Shown in pieces: positions 8,701 through 15,654 of a stretch of DNA of 64,000 bases (position 1 is its first letter; each line of letters starts with the position of its first letter). Source of the DNA: Flavivirga jejuensis (GTDB lineage Bacteria; Bacteroidota; Bacteroidia; Flavobacteriales; Flavobacteriaceae); assembly GCF_030540765.1 (NCBI RefSeq), contig NZ_JAUOEL010000002.1:310001-374000 (forward strand). Reading direction: 5' to 3'. The notes beneath the pieces are model-generated. The model saw only the letters and a program-made list of their open reading frames with translations. It made no database searches and was not told where the DNA came from. Both the position numbers and the translations under genes were made by a program.

Positions 8701-9907
8701 AATCTTCAAACTGTAATTTACGAATGTTCTTATTTTTTATGGTGGTTTTACTTCTAAATAAATGAGAATTAAAACCAGATAACCAAAGGTAACCTCGGCT
8801 ATCTTCTAATATTGATGTTATTAAATTATCTGATATTGAAGAACTATCATAAGGATTATTTGAATAATTAATAAATGGTTTTTGAGTTAAGTCTAATTTG
8901 TTAATACCACCTTGTGCAGTACCAATCCATAATACATTAAAATTGTCTTGATACAAGGTGTTAATTAAGTTACTGCTTATGCTTAATTCGTTTTTTTGAT
9001 CAAAAGCATAATGCTCAAATGTGTTTTGATCTTGATTATATTTATATAAACCATCACCTTTTGTTCCTATCCATACCATTCCATAATGATCTTCAAAAAT
9101 AGAAATGATTTTTTGGGGTACAGTTTGTTTTTTTAAATCGTTAAAAGACTCTATTATGTGGAGTCTTTTTTTATCAAAAGTTACTTTATACAATCCATAG
9201 TGAGTACCAATCCAAAATATATTATTTATGAGTGAAATTGTAGTTATTGGAATATTTTTAAATTCGTCAAAGCTATAAGGATTTTGAGCTTCATCGTTTA
9301 AGGATATACTTTTTAAGCCAGTTAAAGTTCCTAAAATTAATGTCTTTTCATCTTTAAAAAAGAATGAATTAATAGAAGGTCTTTCAGAATCGTTTTTCAA
9401 TACGTTTTTTGATACTTTAAAAACCCCATTTTCAATATCTGTTAATTTACAGGAATACAAATGATTTCCTCCAGAAAACCAAATTTGCCCTAAAGGCCCA
9501 GATTTTATATGGTTTACTACAATTTTTTTTGATAATGGTACTGTATAAAAACGCTCTAGCCATGGAATATAAACATTAACTCCTAAATTTGTGCCAATCC
9601 ATAATACGCCTTGTTCATCTTTGAAAAGTGAAGAGATAAAGTTGCTAGATAAATTACCATCAGTCTTAGATTGCGTTGTATATGTTTTAAATTCATACCC
9701 ATCATATCTAATCAATCCGTTGGGAGTACCATACCATAAAAAACCATATCGGTCTTGTTCTATAGCGTTTATAGTATTTTGATTAAATCCTTCTTTATTT
9801 GAAAATCGCTTAAAATTTTGAGCATTTAAAAAGAATGAACTAAATAAACCAGAACTTAACAAAATTATGAATAAAGCAAATTTGATATCTTTTAGTCCTT
9901 TTATCAT
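5768..9907 (-). CDS. Hybrid two-component system sensor/regulator (HTCS)
   Basis: 1379 residues, usual HTCS size. Order: signal/anchor (to about 30); periplasmic two-component-regulator propeller repeats (about 31-730, many copies of the LWIGT-type motif); a Y_Y_Y domain (about 750-825); one transmembrane segment (about 830-850); histidine kinase with phospho-acceptor His864 in NLSHEFRTP, N box NLLSNSFKNTP and G boxes DTGKGIP and GGGIGLS; receiver domain with Asp1172 in SDVMMP; and a C-terminal AraC-type DNA-binding domain (about 1275-1379). In Bacteroidota such proteins sense an oligosaccharide in the periplasm and activate the neighbouring utilisation genes. It is the only specific regulator visible, so it is the best candidate to bind the repeated operator described here. 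Its own promoter is unclear: a motif core lies at 9996-10012, but without the normal spacing. Confidence 0.95.
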   Translation of the reverse strand: MIKGLKDIKFALFIILLSSGLFSSFFLNAQNFKRFSNKEGFNQNTINAIEQDRYGFLWYGTPNGLIRYDGYEFKTYTTQSKTDGNLSSNFISSLFKDEQGVLWIGTNLGVNVYIPWLERFYTVPLSKKIVVNHIKSGPLGQIWFSGGNHLYSCKLTDIENGVFKVSKNVLKNDSERPSINSFFFKDEKTLILGTLTGLKSISLNDEAQNPYSFDEFKNIPITTISLINNIFWIGTHYGLYKVTFDKKRLHIIESFNDLKKQTVPQKIISIFEDHYGMVWIGTKGDGLYKYNQDQNTFEHYAFDQKNELSISSNLINTLYQDNFNVLWIGTAQGGINKLDLTQKPFINYSNNPYDSSSISDNLITSILEDSRGYLWLSGFNSHLFRSKTTIKNKNIRKLQFEDLDSNLELLNDDIIRCIYEDDKGFIWFGSDNTLTIYNPLNNKFKKVAFQNTESEHFRNIIQIDNKKMLFAGNHIIVVENPWEEIKNSDAPVLQVKSDFNLERGRIQAIVKDHGNSFWIGTNKGLLKAFFQQNKLIIKQQYTTNNIDEVKLSYDNIFSLHKENNHLWIGTFGGGLNKMTLNEEGTPTKIEYFRKNDILPDDAIYGILQEDKSHLWLSTDMGLVKFNINDYNINVFDVRDGLAQNNFRQDCYFNGKSGYFYFGGLNGVTIFKPENIKLNTQPPEILITSLLIDNKPVKINEKISNKTILEKSISETERIAISQNQNIISFNLAVKHTSEPSKNKVAYKLEGFNDNWIEKPTGKTTVTYTNLSAGDYVFRIKAANGDGIWSTTDKKLYLEILPPWYSTWWSYLLFLILIVSICIGVVIYFVQHERLKQGLIYEKMDKERIKTINQGKFRYFTNLSHEFRTPLTLISGPLERIIASNSDTKNVKYLNIIEKNTKRLLSLADQLITFRQAEQGHVNLNLTKCTLGDFIYPTTEAFEDFALEKHINFFYKITEPNEEIILDVEKVERIIFNLLSNSFKNTPAQGNISIEAGISVISDEKIINIDVVDTGKGIPQENLINIFERFYQLGSKDGDISGGGIGLSFCKSLADLLGGEISAKSTPGIETRFSVKIPSKQIGDSLLDNASLTEKSYIKDWVPLSHTVNELNPLSSDTEEQKEYTVLVVENEVDIQNFLMAELSVKYNILIANNGVEAFDKIKLKEPDLIVSDVMMPEMDGYELCEKIKSAPESCHIPVLLLTALGDNDNLIKGLEYGADDYISKPFSLKHLELRINKLIESNVQIKEYFAKNSLLPKGENKNLELSKKDEAFIANIIQVIEKNLSDSSFGVEELSRDSGLSTSHFYRRLKQLTGQVPNVYLRNYRLQRAAELLKSNEGFNVAQVMYQIGIESSSYFSTSFKKLHGVSPSEFLKKPFSNN

Positions 9908-9995
9908 AAAGTTGAGAGTTTAATTTTTCTTAGTAAGAATTTAATAAAATAGGTGAAATGAGATTTATTTAACTATATAAAAACGATTCTAATTT

Positions 9996-10012
9996 TTCGA
10001 CCATTTTTGCTA
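9996..10012 (-). promoter_or_regulatory. Core of the locus operator upstream of the regulator gene
   Basis: The minus strand reads TAGCAAA then AATGGTCGAAA. The central ATGGTCGAAA is identical to the best sites upstream of GH95 and the GH117-like gene, but the spacer is 2 bp shorter, the ATGAG end is lost, and no -7 box stands at the usual distance. It may be an autoregulatory site or a decayed one. Confidence 0.35.
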
Positions 10013-10079
10013 CGGCAGAAAAAAGGAACACATTGATAAATATCAGTAATAGCAATAACTAAAATTCTTTGATCTCCAC

Positions 10080-10179
10080 TTAGAGACTGTTTAAGTTTTG
10101 TTTTTGGAATTAGTTTGAGTGGGTTACATTCTCTTTCAAGACAAAATAAACTAAAGGATAAAATTTAAACAGTTTCTAA
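10080..10179. repeat. MITE-like element with terminal inverted repeats
   Basis: A 100-bp stretch begins TTAGAGACTGTTTAAGTTTT and ends with the imperfect reverse complement (minus strand TTAGAAACTGTTTAAATTTT); 17-18 of the outer 20 bases pair. The interior has no coding capacity. Such ends are typical of non-autonomous derivatives of insertion sequences. No clear target duplication is seen. Confidence 0.45.
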
Positions 10180-10495
10180 CTATAAATATAATTGATTAGT
10201 ATCAACAAAGTTATTAATTTTTTTTAAACTCCCTCCCTTGTTCTACTAAAAGCAACACAAAACTTGATGAAATATATTTTTTTAAATGGCCTTATAATCG
10301 TTTGCCTCAAAATCGTTGATGGTATTATAATCGGGCTTCTTTTGTTCATTAAACCATATAAAATGAATGCTCTATAATAGTGCTTGTTCTATTTTTCTAG
10401 AAGAATAGTACAGAAATAAGACTGCTTTTTCATCTTATTAATAGTATCTAGTTTCTATTTAATTTACTATTGATTTTTATAACCTTGCATTAATT

Positions 10496-10551
10496 AAGCA
10501 ATAGAATGAATAAATAGAGAAAGACAAACATGTGGGATTTCATGAAATTTA
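10496..10551 (+). promoter_or_regulatory. Weak locus operator plus -7 box for the beta-propeller gene
   Basis: Site at 10496-10519 (AAGCAATAG, then AATGAATAAATAGAG) aligns at 17 of 23 positions with the GH97 site. The expected -7 position, 24 bp on (10544-10551), reads GAAATTTA, two mismatches from TAnnTTTG. This is the weakest member of the set. Confidence 0.35.
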
Positions 10552-10568
10552 CAAATAAATAAAGAATC

Positions 10569-11609
10569 ATGAAATTTAAAATTTTGGTATTATTATGTAT
10601 TATCTTTTTTTCTGTTTCCTGTAAAAAAGACTTATCAATAAAAGAGTCTGCTTTCAGTAAATCCCATGTTACAGGAGATTATATTCTTGATGCACCAGAT
10701 AATTGGTGGCACTGGGGTATTGCTCCTATTTATGATACTTCTAATAAATTACATGTGTTTATGTCCGCTATTCCAAATGATGGCAGTTGGATAAAAGATA
10801 GTAAAATAGTTCACTATACAGCGAAGTCTCCAGAAGGACCTTATACATTTGTTGATACGACTTTTACAAGTAAAACCCATACGTATCATAACCCACAAGT
10901 ATCTCGAGTAAATAATACTTATGTTCTCGTGTATTTATTGAAAAACAGAGAAACACCAAATATCAATCAAGAAATAGGAATAGCGACATCTAAGTCTTTG
11001 GATGGTCCATGGACAGAAAGCCCACACAACCCTATTATCAAAGCATCAGGAAAACAAGGTGATGGTTCAAACATTTTACATGCCTCCAACCCTACTTTCA
11101 TAAAAGACAAAAACGGAAAATTCAGGATTTATTATAAATCAATAACAGATGCTTATGGTTCTGAAAGACACCGCGAAATTTCTTTAGCATTAAGCGATAA
11201 TATTGAAGGGCCTTATAAAAATTATGAAAACAATCCTTTAATTAGTTATGCAGATAAAGGTTTGGACATAGAAGACTGTTATGCTTTTCTATACAAAGGC
11301 TTTTATTATATGATTGTAGAAGATAGAAAAGGAGTTAAAGATATGCTAGAGGGAAAAAGAAACGATAAGAATAAACCAGGAGGTTGGAGACCTGGACTTA
11401 TTTATAAATCTGAAGATGGAATATATTGGGGAAAACCAGAAGTTGGTTATAAAACAAATGAACAATATTTTGGAGATAAACTGGCAAGAACAGAGCGCCC
11501 ACACATTTTATGGAAAAATGGAGAACCCGAATATCTTTTTCTAGCCTGTCATGATGAAGATCCATCAGCAGGTTTTTTTGTTAAAATTGAAGGATGGACT
11601 CCAAATTAA
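10569..11609 (+). CDS. Beta-propeller lipoprotein, GH43/GH117-like glycosidase candidate
   Basis: 346 residues with a lipoprotein signal (FFSVSC, Cys18). The body shows repeated blades of the five-bladed propeller glycosidases: NPQVSRVNNTYVLVYLLK, GIATSKSLDGPWTES, NPTFIKDKNGKFRIYYKS, DCYAFLYKGFYYMIVED and RPHILWKNGEPEYLFLAC. This layout is shared by GH43, GH117 and related families. Acidic residues at blade starts are kept, but I cannot assign a family or substrate. It leads a co-directional unit with the sulfatase relic and two sulfatases. In this setting an exo-glycosidase acting on desulfated oligosaccharides at the membrane is likely (inference). Confidence 0.6.
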   Translation: MKFKILVLLCIIFFSVSCKKDLSIKESAFSKSHVTGDYILDAPDNWWHWGIAPIYDTSNKLHVFMSAIPNDGSWIKDSKIVHYTAKSPEGPYTFVDTTFTSKTHTYHNPQVSRVNNTYVLVYLLKNRETPNINQEIGIATSKSLDGPWTESPHNPIIKASGKQGDGSNILHASNPTFIKDKNGKFRIYYKSITDAYGSERHREISLALSDNIEGPYKNYENNPLISYADKGLDIEDCYAFLYKGFYYMIVEDRKGVKDMLEGKRNDKNKPGGWRPGLIYKSEDGIYWGKPEVGYKTNEQYFGDKLARTERPHILWKNGEPEYLFLACHDEDPSAGFFVKIEGWTPN

Positions 11610-11614
11610 GAATA

Positions 11615-11747
11615 ATGAATTTAAAAATGCTAAAAATTAACACGATAAGTTTATTACTGGTTCTGCTTTTGTTTCCTCTTGTTTTAATGACAAAAAAAGC
11701 CTAATGTTGTCCATCCAGCTTATTCTATCTATATCGAAAAATTATAA
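11615..11747 (+). pseudogene. Relic of a sulfatase lipoprotein gene
   Basis: Begins ATG at 11615 and encodes a signal peptide (MNLKMLKINTISLLLVLLLF) that stops at 11704. Shifting frame at about 11673 gives the lipobox SCFNDKK, and the third frame continues KKPNVV (from about 11694), the canonical start of a mature S1 sulfatase, followed by HPAYSIYIEKL and a stop at 11747. The catalytic body is missing: only the 5' end and perhaps the last codons remain, with frameshifts. It lies 5 bp after the preceding gene, as an operon member would. Confidence 0.6.
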
Positions 11748-11931
11748 TCAGCTTAAAAACATTATTTAAAAATTAATGTTCTAATGTAGAACTTAAAAAG
11801 CATAAAAAACTACAATAAACTTTCTAAAAAAATATAATACATTATCGATACTATGCATGTGAAAATATAATGACAAATTAAAGAGCATGCAGATACTAAA
11901 TGCGGTAAGAAATTGTTAATAAAAACTCATT

Positions 11932-13491
11932 ATGAATAAAATAGCTTTATTACTTATAATACTTGTTGTTATAGGTTGTAATACTTCAAAAAAGGCAAAT
12001 GTGAATACCCCAGAAAGATCGCCAAATATCATTTTCATTTTAGCAGATGATTTAGGATATGGAGATGTTTCAAGTTATAACGAAAATTCTAAAATAACTA
12101 CGGTTAATATAGATAAACTAGCTTCAGAAGGTGTTATGTTTACAGATGCGCATACCAGTAGCGCTGTATGTACTCCTACACGATATGGTATATTAACTGG
12201 GCGTTACAATTGGCGTTCAACATTAAAAAAAGGCGTGTTAGGTGGCTACTCAAAAGCATTAATTACACCAAATCGTACTACGATAGGTAAATTTCTAAAA
12301 AATGAAGGATATCGTACAGCTTACATAGGGAAATGGCACCTTGGTTGGGACTGGACTTTTGTAGACAAAGATTCTATGGATCAAGCTAAATTGAATGCTA
12401 AACCTAAAATAGATTATTCCATTCCAGTTAAAAATGGTCCAAATACTCGGGGATTTGATTATAGTTATGGTTTTAATGGATCATTAGACATGGCACCTTA
12501 TGTATGGGTTGAAAACGCTAAAGCAACTATGGTTCCTACTAAGGTTACGCAAAACACAGGACAAGCTATGTGGAGAAAAGGGCCAACTTCTAACGATTTT
12601 GACCACGAGCAAGTATTACCAGATATTACCAAAAAGACAGTGAGTTTTATAAATGGGCATGCTAAAAACAATCAACCGTTTTTTGTTTATATGCCATTAC
12701 CAGCACCACATACGCCTATATTGCCAACAGAAGAGTTTAAAGGTAAAAGTGGATTAGAAAACCCGTATGGAGACTTTGTGATTATGGTTGATTGGGTTGT
12801 AGGTGAAATAATGAAATCATTAGAAGAACAAGGCATTGCAGATAATACCCTATTAATATTTACCAGCGATAATGGCTGCTCTAATCAAGCAGATTATGAA
12901 CAATTGGCAACCAAAGGACACGACCCCAGTTACATATTTCGTGGGCATAAAGCTGATATTTTTGAAGGCGGTCACCGTGTGCCATATGTAGTGCGTTGGC
13001 CTTCTAAGGTAAAACCTAGCAAGTCTAATCAACTAGTTTGTACCACAGATCTTTTCGCTACTGTTGCTGATATGCTTAATGTGCCGCTTAAAAATAATTT
13101 TGCTGAAGATAGTTATAGTTTTTTGTCAGCATTAGGCATTAAATCTAGCTTGCCAAAAAGAGAAAGTATTGTTCACCATTCCATCAACGGTTCTTTTGCT
13201 TATCGTAAAGGAGATTACAAAGCTATTTTTTGCCCAGGTTCTGGTGGTTGGAGTTTTCCTAGACCAAATGATAAAGCTATTAATAGTTTACCTAAATTTC
13301 AATTATATAATTTAGGTAATGATATTGGAGAAGAGCATAATTTACAAGATAAGCAACCTGAATTATTAGAACTATATAGAAAAGAACTTTCACAAATTGT
13401 TTCAAACGGTAGAAGTACTGAAGGAGAAAAACAAAAAAATGATGGCCCAGAAATGTGGCCTGAGCTAAGTTGGATGAATGATGAAGAGTAG
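11932..13491 (+). CDS. S1-family sulfatase (CTPTR), lipoprotein
   Basis: 519 residues; lipoprotein signal with Cys16 (VVIGC). All S1 hallmarks are present: metal ligands in LADDLGYGD (Asp39, Asp40), the formylglycine motif Cys80-Thr-Pro-Thr-Arg84, GKWHLG (Lys134, His136), PHTP and FTSDNG. Sulfatases of this type remove sulfate esters from sugars after the Cys is converted to formylglycine by a maturase not found here. Its closest relative in the window is the product at 50315-51877 (same SSAVCTPTRYGILTGRYNWR segment), so the two operons carry paralogous enzymes. Membrane-anchored and probably periplasmic. The sugar position attacked cannot be read from the sequence. Confidence 0.92.
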   Translation: MNKIALLLIILVVIGCNTSKKANVNTPERSPNIIFILADDLGYGDVSSYNENSKITTVNIDKLASEGVMFTDAHTSSAVCTPTRYGILTGRYNWRSTLKKGVLGGYSKALITPNRTTIGKFLKNEGYRTAYIGKWHLGWDWTFVDKDSMDQAKLNAKPKIDYSIPVKNGPNTRGFDYSYGFNGSLDMAPYVWVENAKATMVPTKVTQNTGQAMWRKGPTSNDFDHEQVLPDITKKTVSFINGHAKNNQPFFVYMPLPAPHTPILPTEEFKGKSGLENPYGDFVIMVDWVVGEIMKSLEEQGIADNTLLIFTSDNGCSNQADYEQLATKGHDPSYIFRGHKADIFEGGHRVPYVVRWPSKVKPSKSNQLVCTTDLFATVADMLNVPLKNNFAEDSYSFLSALGIKSSLPKRESIVHHSINGSFAYRKGDYKAIFCPGSGGWSFPRPNDKAINSLPKFQLYNLGNDIGEEHNLQDKQPELLELYRKELSQIVSNGRSTEGEKQKNDGPEMWPELSWMNDEE

Positions 13492-13555
13492 AGTTCTAAT
13501 TTTTTCAGTTCATTTATATAACCATTATAACAAAAAATAAAAGCAAACATTAATT

Positions 13556-15409
13556 ATGAAACTAAACAAGTTTAAAAGTAAATTGATTTTAGAAAACGTA
13601 AATAAATCAATATGTTATAACTTATTTTTAATTTTACCTCTCATGCTTTTCTCCTGTAAAGAAAAACAAGAGAAAGTAGTAACAGAAAATAAGAAACCAA
13701 ATATTGTATTTGTTATTACTGACGACCAGGGTTATGGTGATTTAGGGCATACAGGTAATACAATTATTAAAACGCCTGCCATAGATAAATTTGCTGCTGA
13801 ATCCATAAGCTTAACAAACTACCATGTAGGAACTACCTGTGCGCCAACCAGAGCAGGGCTATTAACAGGAAGAAATTGTAATAGAAATGGCGTTTGGCAT
13901 ACTATTATGGGAGCTTCTATGTTAAACCGAGAAGAAACAACCATAGCTAATGTGTTACAAAGTAATGGCTATAAAACAGGTATGTTTGGCAAATGGCACT
14001 TAGGAGATAATAGTCCTTTTAAACCACATCAAAGAGGTTTTGATGAAGCATTTTATCATGGCGGCGGCGGTGTAGGACAAACTCCAGACTATTGGAATAA
14101 TGATTATTTTGACGATTCTTATTTTAGAAACGGCATTCCAGAGAAAAAAGAAGGCTATTGTACAGATATATGGTTTGATGAAGCTTTAAGCTTTATAGAA
14201 GCTAAAAAAGATGACCCTTTCTTTTGTTACTTAAGTTTAAATGCCCCACACGGTCCTTACAACCTTCCAGAAGAATATTATAATTTATATAAAGACGAAA
14301 CACGTATTCAAGAAACTCAAAAACGTTTTTATGGTATGATCACCAATATTGATGACAATTTTTCAAAGTTGTTGAATAAATTGGAAACTTTAGGAATAGC
14401 CGAAAACACAATAGTAATTTTTACTACCGATAACGGTACAGCGCGGGGTTATAAAGTCAATGATAAAACAAATGAGGTCTTTGGATACAACGCTGGCATG
14501 CGTGGAACAAAAGGCAGTCATTATGATGGAGGACATAGAGTACCATTTATTATTAGATGGCCTGATGGCGGATTAACAGGAGGCAAAAGTCTTGACGGCT
14601 TATTAGCGCATGTAGATTTATTACCAACTTTAACAAAATTTACAGGACAAACGCATACCATAACTAAAACAATGGATGGTACCGATGTTAGTGACTACCT
14701 TTTAGGCAAGCGTGAAGCTCCAAAAAGATTTTTAGTGACTGATACACAAAGAGTGCCATGGCCTATAAAAGGAAGAAACAGTTGTGTTATGGAAGATAAC
14801 TGGCGTTTAAATAATGGAAAAGAGCTTTATAATGTAGCAAATGACCCAGGACAAACAATTAATCTCGCTGATAAACATCCAGAAAAAGTAGTAGAAATGA
14901 ATGCTTTTTATGAGAGCTGGTGGGAAGACGTTATTAAAGAAACCAAATTTTCTGTTATAGATTTAGGAGTAGACGCTATAGATGTGATTACTTGTCATGA
15001 TGCGAGAACTATAGATTATTATCCACCATGGAATCAGCAATTAATACGTGTAGGAAAACCTATGGAGCCAGCCCCGTTTACTGTTAATTTTGTTAAGGCT
15101 GGAACTTATAAATTTCATTTAAGAAGATGGCCCTCAGAGAGTGGATTGGCTCTTAGTGCTGAGTTGAAAAATGGGAAATCAGCAACTTCGCATACAGAAG
15201 AAATTGTTGATGGAAAATCTCTTAAATTTAAAAAGGCCTATTTAAAAGTAGGTGATAAGAATATAGAATCTGATGTAGATAATAGTGCGGAAGCTACTAT
15301 ACTAGAAATGGAAGTTGCTCAAGGAAAAACAGAACTTTTAGCTTATTTTGATATGGAAGATGGCACACCTTGTAATGCTTTTTATATCGATGTTGAAAAA
15401 GTAAATTAG
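13556..15409 (+). CDS. S1-family sulfatase (CAPTR) with C-terminal extension
   Basis: 617 residues. A long N-terminus leads to a lipobox (LFSC, Cys34). Motifs: ITDDQGYGD, Cys95-Ala-Pro-Thr-Arg, GKWHLGD and FTTDNGT. After the catalytic domain there is an extra region of about 120 residues (from about 495) with a beta-sandwich look, absent from its relative at 53770-55254, with which it shares HVxxTCAPTRAxLxxG and the WW motif near the C-terminal end of the core. Gap of 64 bp to the preceding sulfatase; same operon. Acts on sulfated oligosaccharides, presumably in the periplasm. Confidence 0.92.
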   Translation: MKLNKFKSKLILENVNKSICYNLFLILPLMLFSCKEKQEKVVTENKKPNIVFVITDDQGYGDLGHTGNTIIKTPAIDKFAAESISLTNYHVGTTCAPTRAGLLTGRNCNRNGVWHTIMGASMLNREETTIANVLQSNGYKTGMFGKWHLGDNSPFKPHQRGFDEAFYHGGGGVGQTPDYWNNDYFDDSYFRNGIPEKKEGYCTDIWFDEALSFIEAKKDDPFFCYLSLNAPHGPYNLPEEYYNLYKDETRIQETQKRFYGMITNIDDNFSKLLNKLETLGIAENTIVIFTTDNGTARGYKVNDKTNEVFGYNAGMRGTKGSHYDGGHRVPFIIRWPDGGLTGGKSLDGLLAHVDLLPTLTKFTGQTHTITKTMDGTDVSDYLLGKREAPKRFLVTDTQRVPWPIKGRNSCVMEDNWRLNNGKELYNVANDPGQTINLADKHPEKVVEMNAFYESWWEDVIKETKFSVIDLGVDAIDVITCHDARTIDYYPPWNQQLIRVGKPMEPAPFTVNFVKAGTYKFHLRRWPSESGLALSAELKNGKSATSHTEEIVDGKSLKFKKAYLKVGDKNIESDVDNSAEATILEMEVAQGKTELLAYFDMEDGTPCNAFYIDVEKVN

Positions 15410-15585
15410 GGATTTTAATAAAAACCTGTGTTCGACGTAAGGAAAATGAGGTTGTTTTTATAAAATACTGTTTACAATATATATATATAAAGTAAATTTT
15501 TAGATATCTGAAACATATTCAAATCTATTAGTTTCAAGCTAAAAACTAATAAACATACCATCTTCTTCCTTAAATTATCATAAAC

Positions 15586-15630
15586 TAGCTCTTGACACAA
15601 AAGAAGGTCTGTCTTTTATGTCAAGAGCTA
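15586..15630. terminator. Bidirectional terminator between convergent sulfatase genes
   Basis: Perfect 12-bp inverted repeat TAGCTCTTGACA / TGTCAAGAGCTA enclosing a partly self-complementary loop. Placed between the stops at 15409 (+) and 15655 (-). Confidence 0.75.
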
Positions 15631-15654
15631 ATTTTCAGTTGTAAAAAGTCTAGC

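Larger units (their letters stand above)
9908..10495. other. Long gene-free region upstream of the regulator
   Basis: No convincing gene. It holds the operator core (9996-10012), the MITE-like element (10080-10179) and a short hydrophobic reading frame (10267-10377) that I do not accept as a gene. The remainder is AT-rich without visible structure. Confidence 0.4.

Noticed and set aside
9955-9962. GAAATGAG word upstream of the regulator, reverse orientation
   Set aside because: No AGCAAA arm and no -7 box at 24 bp in that direction.
10267-10377. 36-codon hydrophobic reading frame (MKYIFLNGLIIVCLK ...)
   Set aside because: Short, AT-driven composition, no ribosome site or conserved neighbour; could be chance.
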